Part shown: positions 61,417 through 64,000 of the stretch, piece after piece
Numbering within the stretch: position 1 is the stretch's first letter
Layout of the letters: each line of letters starts with the position of its first letter
Assembly: GCA_002311025.1 (NCBI GenBank)
Contig: DBYY01000001.1
Location: 228,157 to 292,156 of the forward strand
Reading direction: 5' to 3'
DNA: 64,000 bases
Source of the DNA: Candidatus Proelusimicrobium tauri
Lineage (GTDB): Bacteria; Elusimicrobiota; Elusimicrobia; Elusimicrobiales; Elusimicrobiaceae
Translations under genes and position numbers: made by a program
Notes under the pieces: generated by a model
Databases searched by the model: none
What the model was told of the DNA's origin: nothing
What the model saw: the letters and a program-made list of their open reading frames with translations, nothing else

Positions 61417-62820
61417 ATGCCAAACCCCGCTTTACCAAGGCAAGAAGGCAATCGCCAAGAGCCTAAAGACAGAATTAAAAATTTTGAAGAAGTCGCGCAA
61501 GGTCTTACGTCGGAACAAGCAGCCCTTGAATCAAGTCGTTGCTTAAATTGCAAAGAACCTCGTTGCCAAGCGGCTTGTCCTGTTAATGTAAAAATTCCTA
61601 AATTTATTGCTTGCTTAAATCAAGGCAATTTAAAAGGCGCAATTGATACTATTATGACAACCAGTCTTTTGCCGGCTGTTTGCGGAAGGGTTTGTCCGCA
61701 GGAAAAATACTGTCAGGGTGCTTGTGTTTTAAAAGAAAAATTTGGGCCTGTTTCTATCGGACTTTTGGAAAGGTATACGGCAGATGCAGCGCGCAAACAA
61801 GGTCTTGTAAAAGCGCCAAAGCCGGAAGATGAAACAGGTTTTAAAGTTGCTTGTATCGGTTCGGGACCTTCTTCTCTTGCTTGTGCCGCGCAACTAAAAA
61901 GACTTGGTCATAAAGTCGTGGTTTTTGAGGCCTTACATGCGTTTGGCGGTGTTTTAAGATACGGCATACCCTCTTTTCGTTTACCTAGAGAAGTAGTTGA
62001 TAATGAAATCAAAACCATTAAAGAAATGGGTGTGGAGTTTAGAGAAGATATTTTAATTGGTCCTTCAACAAGCGTAAAAGATTTACTTAAAGAATTTGAT
62101 GCCGTTTATATCGGCAGCGGGGCCGGTTTACCTACAATGGCCGGTATACCGGGGGAAAATGCCGTCGGCGTTTACAGTGCAAATGAGTTTTTAACAAGAG
62201 TCAATTTGATGCAGGCCTATAAATTTCCGGAAGCAGATACACCCGTTAAAATAGGTAAACAAGTTATAGTTCTCGGTGGCGGTAACAGTGCTATGGATGC
62301 GGCGAGGTGTGCAAAAAGACTTTCTCCCGATAAAGTAACCGTTGTTTATAGGCGCAGCCAAGAAGAAATGCCCGCAAGAAAAGAAGAAGTTTTAAATGCT
62401 ATGGAAGAAGGCGTGGAATTTCAATTTTTAACAATTCAAAAAGAAGTTATTATTGATGAAAAAGGGCATGTCAGGGCTCTAAAATGTATAAAAGCGAAAC
62501 TCGGCGATCCGGATGAAAAAGGCAGAAGAAGACCTGTTCCTGTGGAAAATTCCGATTTCCTTATTCCTGCTGATAGCATAATTGTTGCTATCGGGCAAAA
62601 GCCAAACCCAATAATTGCCAAAACTACGCCTGATTTAAAAATGACCGAGCGCGGTACAATGCAACTTGACGAAAACGGTAACAGTAGTATGGTAGGCGTT
62701 TTCGGCGGTGGAGATATTACGCGCGGCGGCGCAACCGTTCTACTCGCAATGAAAGACGGTCTTGAAGCCGCAGGAAGAATAGATACCTATTTAAAAAGTC
62801 AAACCCCTAAAGGAAAATAA
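61417..62820 (+). CDS. NfnB/SudA/GltD-type NADPH flavoprotein subunit
   Basis: A 467-aa iron-sulfur flavoprotein. The N-terminal ferredoxin-like part has two [4Fe-4S] ligand sets, CLNCKEPRCQAACPVNV and CGRVCPQEKYCQGACVL. The FAD site follows at VACIGSGPSSLACAAQLKRL and the NADPH site at VIVLGGGNSAMDAARCAKRL; GDITRGGATVLLAMKDGL closes the FAD domain. With its partner (next gene, 2 nt downstream) it matches the NADPH/NAD-ferredoxin electron-bifurcating NfnAB pair, also annotated sulfide dehydrogenase SudAB or, alone, glutamate synthase small subunit. No GltB large subunit is present, so NfnAB/SudAB is preferred. Confidence 0.87.
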   Translation: MPNPALPRQEGNRQEPKDRIKNFEEVAQGLTSEQAALESSRCLNCKEPRCQAACPVNVKIPKFIACLNQGNLKGAIDTIMTTSLLPAVCGRVCPQEKYCQGACVLKEKFGPVSIGLLERYTADAARKQGLVKAPKPEDETGFKVACIGSGPSSLACAAQLKRLGHKVVVFEALHAFGGVLRYGIPSFRLPREVVDNEIKTIKEMGVEFREDILIGPSTSVKDLLKEFDAVYIGSGAGLPTMAGIPGENAVGVYSANEFLTRVNLMQAYKFPEADTPVKIGKQVIVLGGGNSAMDAARCAKRLSPDKVTVVYRRSQEEMPARKEEVLNAMEEGVEFQFLTIQKEVIIDEKGHVRALKCIKAKLGDPDEKGRRRPVPVENSDFLIPADSIIVAIGQKPNPIIAKTTPDLKMTERGTMQLDENGNSSMVGVFGGGDITRGGATVLLAMKDGLEAAGRIDTYLKSQTPKGK

Positions 62821-62822
62821 TT

Positions 62823-63677
62823 ATGGAAAGAAATTTAATTGTAAATAAGAAATCCCTTTCAAATGTCGTTTGCGAATTTGAAATTTATGAACCTCTTATA
62901 GCAAAATCAGCCAAAGCAGGACAGTTCATAATTTTGCGCTACGGCAAAATGGGGGAAAGGGTTCCCGTAACTTTAGTTGATTGGAACAAAGAAAAAGGCA
63001 CAATAACCGCTATTATTCAATCTATCGGCAAAAGCACGGCTATGTTCAATAGTCTAAAAACGGGGGATAAATTTACATCTCTTGCCGGTCCTCTCGGAAC
63101 ACCGGTTGAAATTAAAAACTATGGCACGGTTGTAGTTGTCGGCGGCGGAGTGGGTATTGCCGAGGTTTACCCTATCGCAAGGGCCTTAAAAGAAGCCGGC
63201 AATAAAGTTATCAGTGTGCTTGGCGCACGCACAAAAGATTTAGTTATTCTTCAAGATAAAATGAAACAGGTAAGTGATGAAACCATTATCACAACGGATG
63301 ATGGATCACTCGGCCAAAAAGGACTTGTCACCGACGCCATAAAAACCTTATACGCAAACGGAACAAAAATTGACGCAGGCTTTATTATCGGTCCTATACC
63401 TATGATGAAATGGACCGCTAAACTTATGGTTGAACTGGGCATAAAACCTTATGCAAGTTTGAACCCTATTATGCTTGACGGAACAGGTATGTGCGGTTGT
63501 TGTCGCGTTGTTGTTAACGGCAAAACAAAATTTGCTTGCGTTGACGGCCCTATGTTTGAAGCAACAAACATTGATTTTGATAATTTAATTGCCCGTACCA
63601 GCGAATATAAAGAACAAGAAAAACTTTCCTTTGAAAAGCACGAAAAAGACCACAAGTGTAAAATCGGCTTACATTAA
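62823..63677 (+). CDS. NfnA/SudB-type ferredoxin-NAD reductase subunit
   Basis: A 284-aa partner of the flavoprotein upstream. Domains are FAD-binding beta barrel (AGQFIILRYGKMGERVPVTL), NAD-binding Rossmann (VVVGGGVGIAEVYPIARALK, IGPIPMMKWTAKLMV) and a C-terminal [2Fe-2S] site with Cys in GTGMCGCCRVVVNGKTKFAC plus GPMFEA. The layout equals PyrK, NfnA and SudB. Together the two subunits would balance NADH, NADPH and ferredoxin in a fermenter. The gene ends just before a TAGGTCT-box promoter. Confidence 0.88.
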   Translation: MERNLIVNKKSLSNVVCEFEIYEPLIAKSAKAGQFIILRYGKMGERVPVTLVDWNKEKGTITAIIQSIGKSTAMFNSLKTGDKFTSLAGPLGTPVEIKNYGTVVVVGGGVGIAEVYPIARALKEAGNKVISVLGARTKDLVILQDKMKQVSDETIITTDDGSLGQKGLVTDAIKTLYANGTKIDAGFIIGPIPMMKWTAKLMVELGIKPYASLNPIMLDGTGMCGCCRVVVNGKTKFACVDGPMFEATNIDFDNLIARTSEYKEQEKLSFEKHEKDHKCKIGLH

Positions 63678-63705
63678 AATCTTCTATTAAGACTTCTGGG
63701 ACTTT

Positions 63706-63764
63706 AGACCTAGATCAAAATAGGTCTAATGTCTCTTGTTCTGTTTTTACAAAAATGAGAGAAT
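63706..63764 (+). promoter_or_regulatory. TAGGTCT boxes and promoter of the right-edge exported protein
   Basis: An inverted pair AGACCTA (63706-63712) and TAGGTCT (63721-63727) lies before TTGTTC (63736-63741), again 8 nt from the last box, with TCTCTTGTT in common with 3247-3255. The -10 is weak (GAGAAT at 63759-63764). Confidence 0.5.
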
Positions 63765-63785
63765 ATAAAAAATAGGAGAGTAAAA

Positions 63786-64000
63786 ATGAAAAAAGCAATA
63801 AATTTTCTCGTTAAAAAAAGCAGTTTTATTTTTTATAAAAGAACGCTGGCTTTAGTGCTTGCGTTTGTAATGTTATTTAACTTAACCAGTGAGACCTTTG
63901 CAATGGTAGCACAGGCGGCACCGTTTGCAAATCTCTTTGAGAAGGAGAAAAAAGAACTGGTGCAAGGGTTAAGTGAACTAAAAGCCAAAGAAGAAGCCGT
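63786..64000 (+). CDS. Exported protein, N-terminal part at window edge
   Basis: An open frame runs from ATG 63786 (AGGAGAG at 63774-63780) off the right edge (71 codons). MKKAINFLVKKSSFIFYKRT is followed by a hydrophobic core (LALVLAFVMLFNLTSETF), a signal peptide with an extended basic N-region, then a Lys/Glu-rich start of the mature part (LFEKEKKELVQGLSELKAKE). The long N-region recalls signals of large surface proteins and suggests a big secreted protein. Nothing more can be said from this window. Confidence 0.7.
   Translation, partial: MKKAINFLVKKSSFIFYKRTLALVLAFVMLFNLTSETFAMVAQAAPFANLFEKEKKELVQGLSELKAKEEA

Noticed and set aside
1..64000. CRISPR array or IS element
   Set aside because: No regularly spaced repeats, cas genes or transposase were seen on either strand.

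Overview
This window is most consistent with an AT-rich gut member of the Elusimicrobiota (Elusimicrobium-like). That is an inference from gene content: pyruvate phosphate dikinase, a PilT-type retraction ATPase inside a division gene cluster, exported TldD/TldE-like proteins, an NfnAB/SudAB-type flavoprotein pair, a GH57/DUF3536 glycosidase and an alpha-2-macroglobulin. A 16S or marker-gene check would be needed to fix the taxon.

Layout. 1-28.6 kb is chromosomal backbone. It holds the start of a MORN/YwqK-like protein, ppdK, a secreted protein built from a duplicated unit, an MscS-type membrane protein with greA, two exported TldD-family proteins and tRNA-Leu(CAG). A long co-directional cluster follows: ftsQ-ftsA-ftsZ-pilT-cmk-plsC-rpsA, a DUF167 gene, a membrane stub, a 1214-residue coiled-coil protein, ddl and a small membrane protein. 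A convergent block carries isoprenoid genes (ispA-dxs) with a LOG-family gene, and rimO is divergent from it.

28.6-45.05 kb is an accessory island ending at a pair of tRNA-Pro genes. It holds (i) a DUF2971-SIR2-HerA operon, matching the SIR2-HerA anti-phage type with an extra first gene; (ii) a McrB-McrC-ADP-ribosylglycohydrolase operon whose 327-nt leader carries a strongly structured RNA with mutually exclusive helices and a terminator; (iii) a phage-type packaging module (ParB-methyltransferase, DUF5681, large terminase) with no capsid genes; (iv) a DUF2924 gene, a DUF4160 gene and a large serine recombinase, two of them behind near-identical promoters; and (v) a HEPN-like gene convergent with the recombinase. 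NAD/ADP-ribose chemistry (SIR2, ADP-ribosylglycohydrolase) recurs within the island.

45-64 kb is backbone again. It holds tRNA-Pro(CGG) and tRNA-Pro(GGG), a MerR regulator overlapping an HU gene, gpsA-plsY, a thioester-less alpha-2-macroglobulin, argS, rsfS with a histone-H1-like tail, a LytR_C protein, a NadD-YqeK fusion, a WecA/TagO-type transferase, a lipoprotein, the GH57 enzyme, the NfnAB-like pair and the start of an exported protein.

Two control themes recur. Several genes lack a Shine-Dalgarno sequence and have a -10 hexamer 4-12 nt before ATG, suggesting leaderless mRNAs. A TAGGTCT box sits exactly 8 nt upstream of similar -35 elements at two exported-protein genes 60 kb apart.
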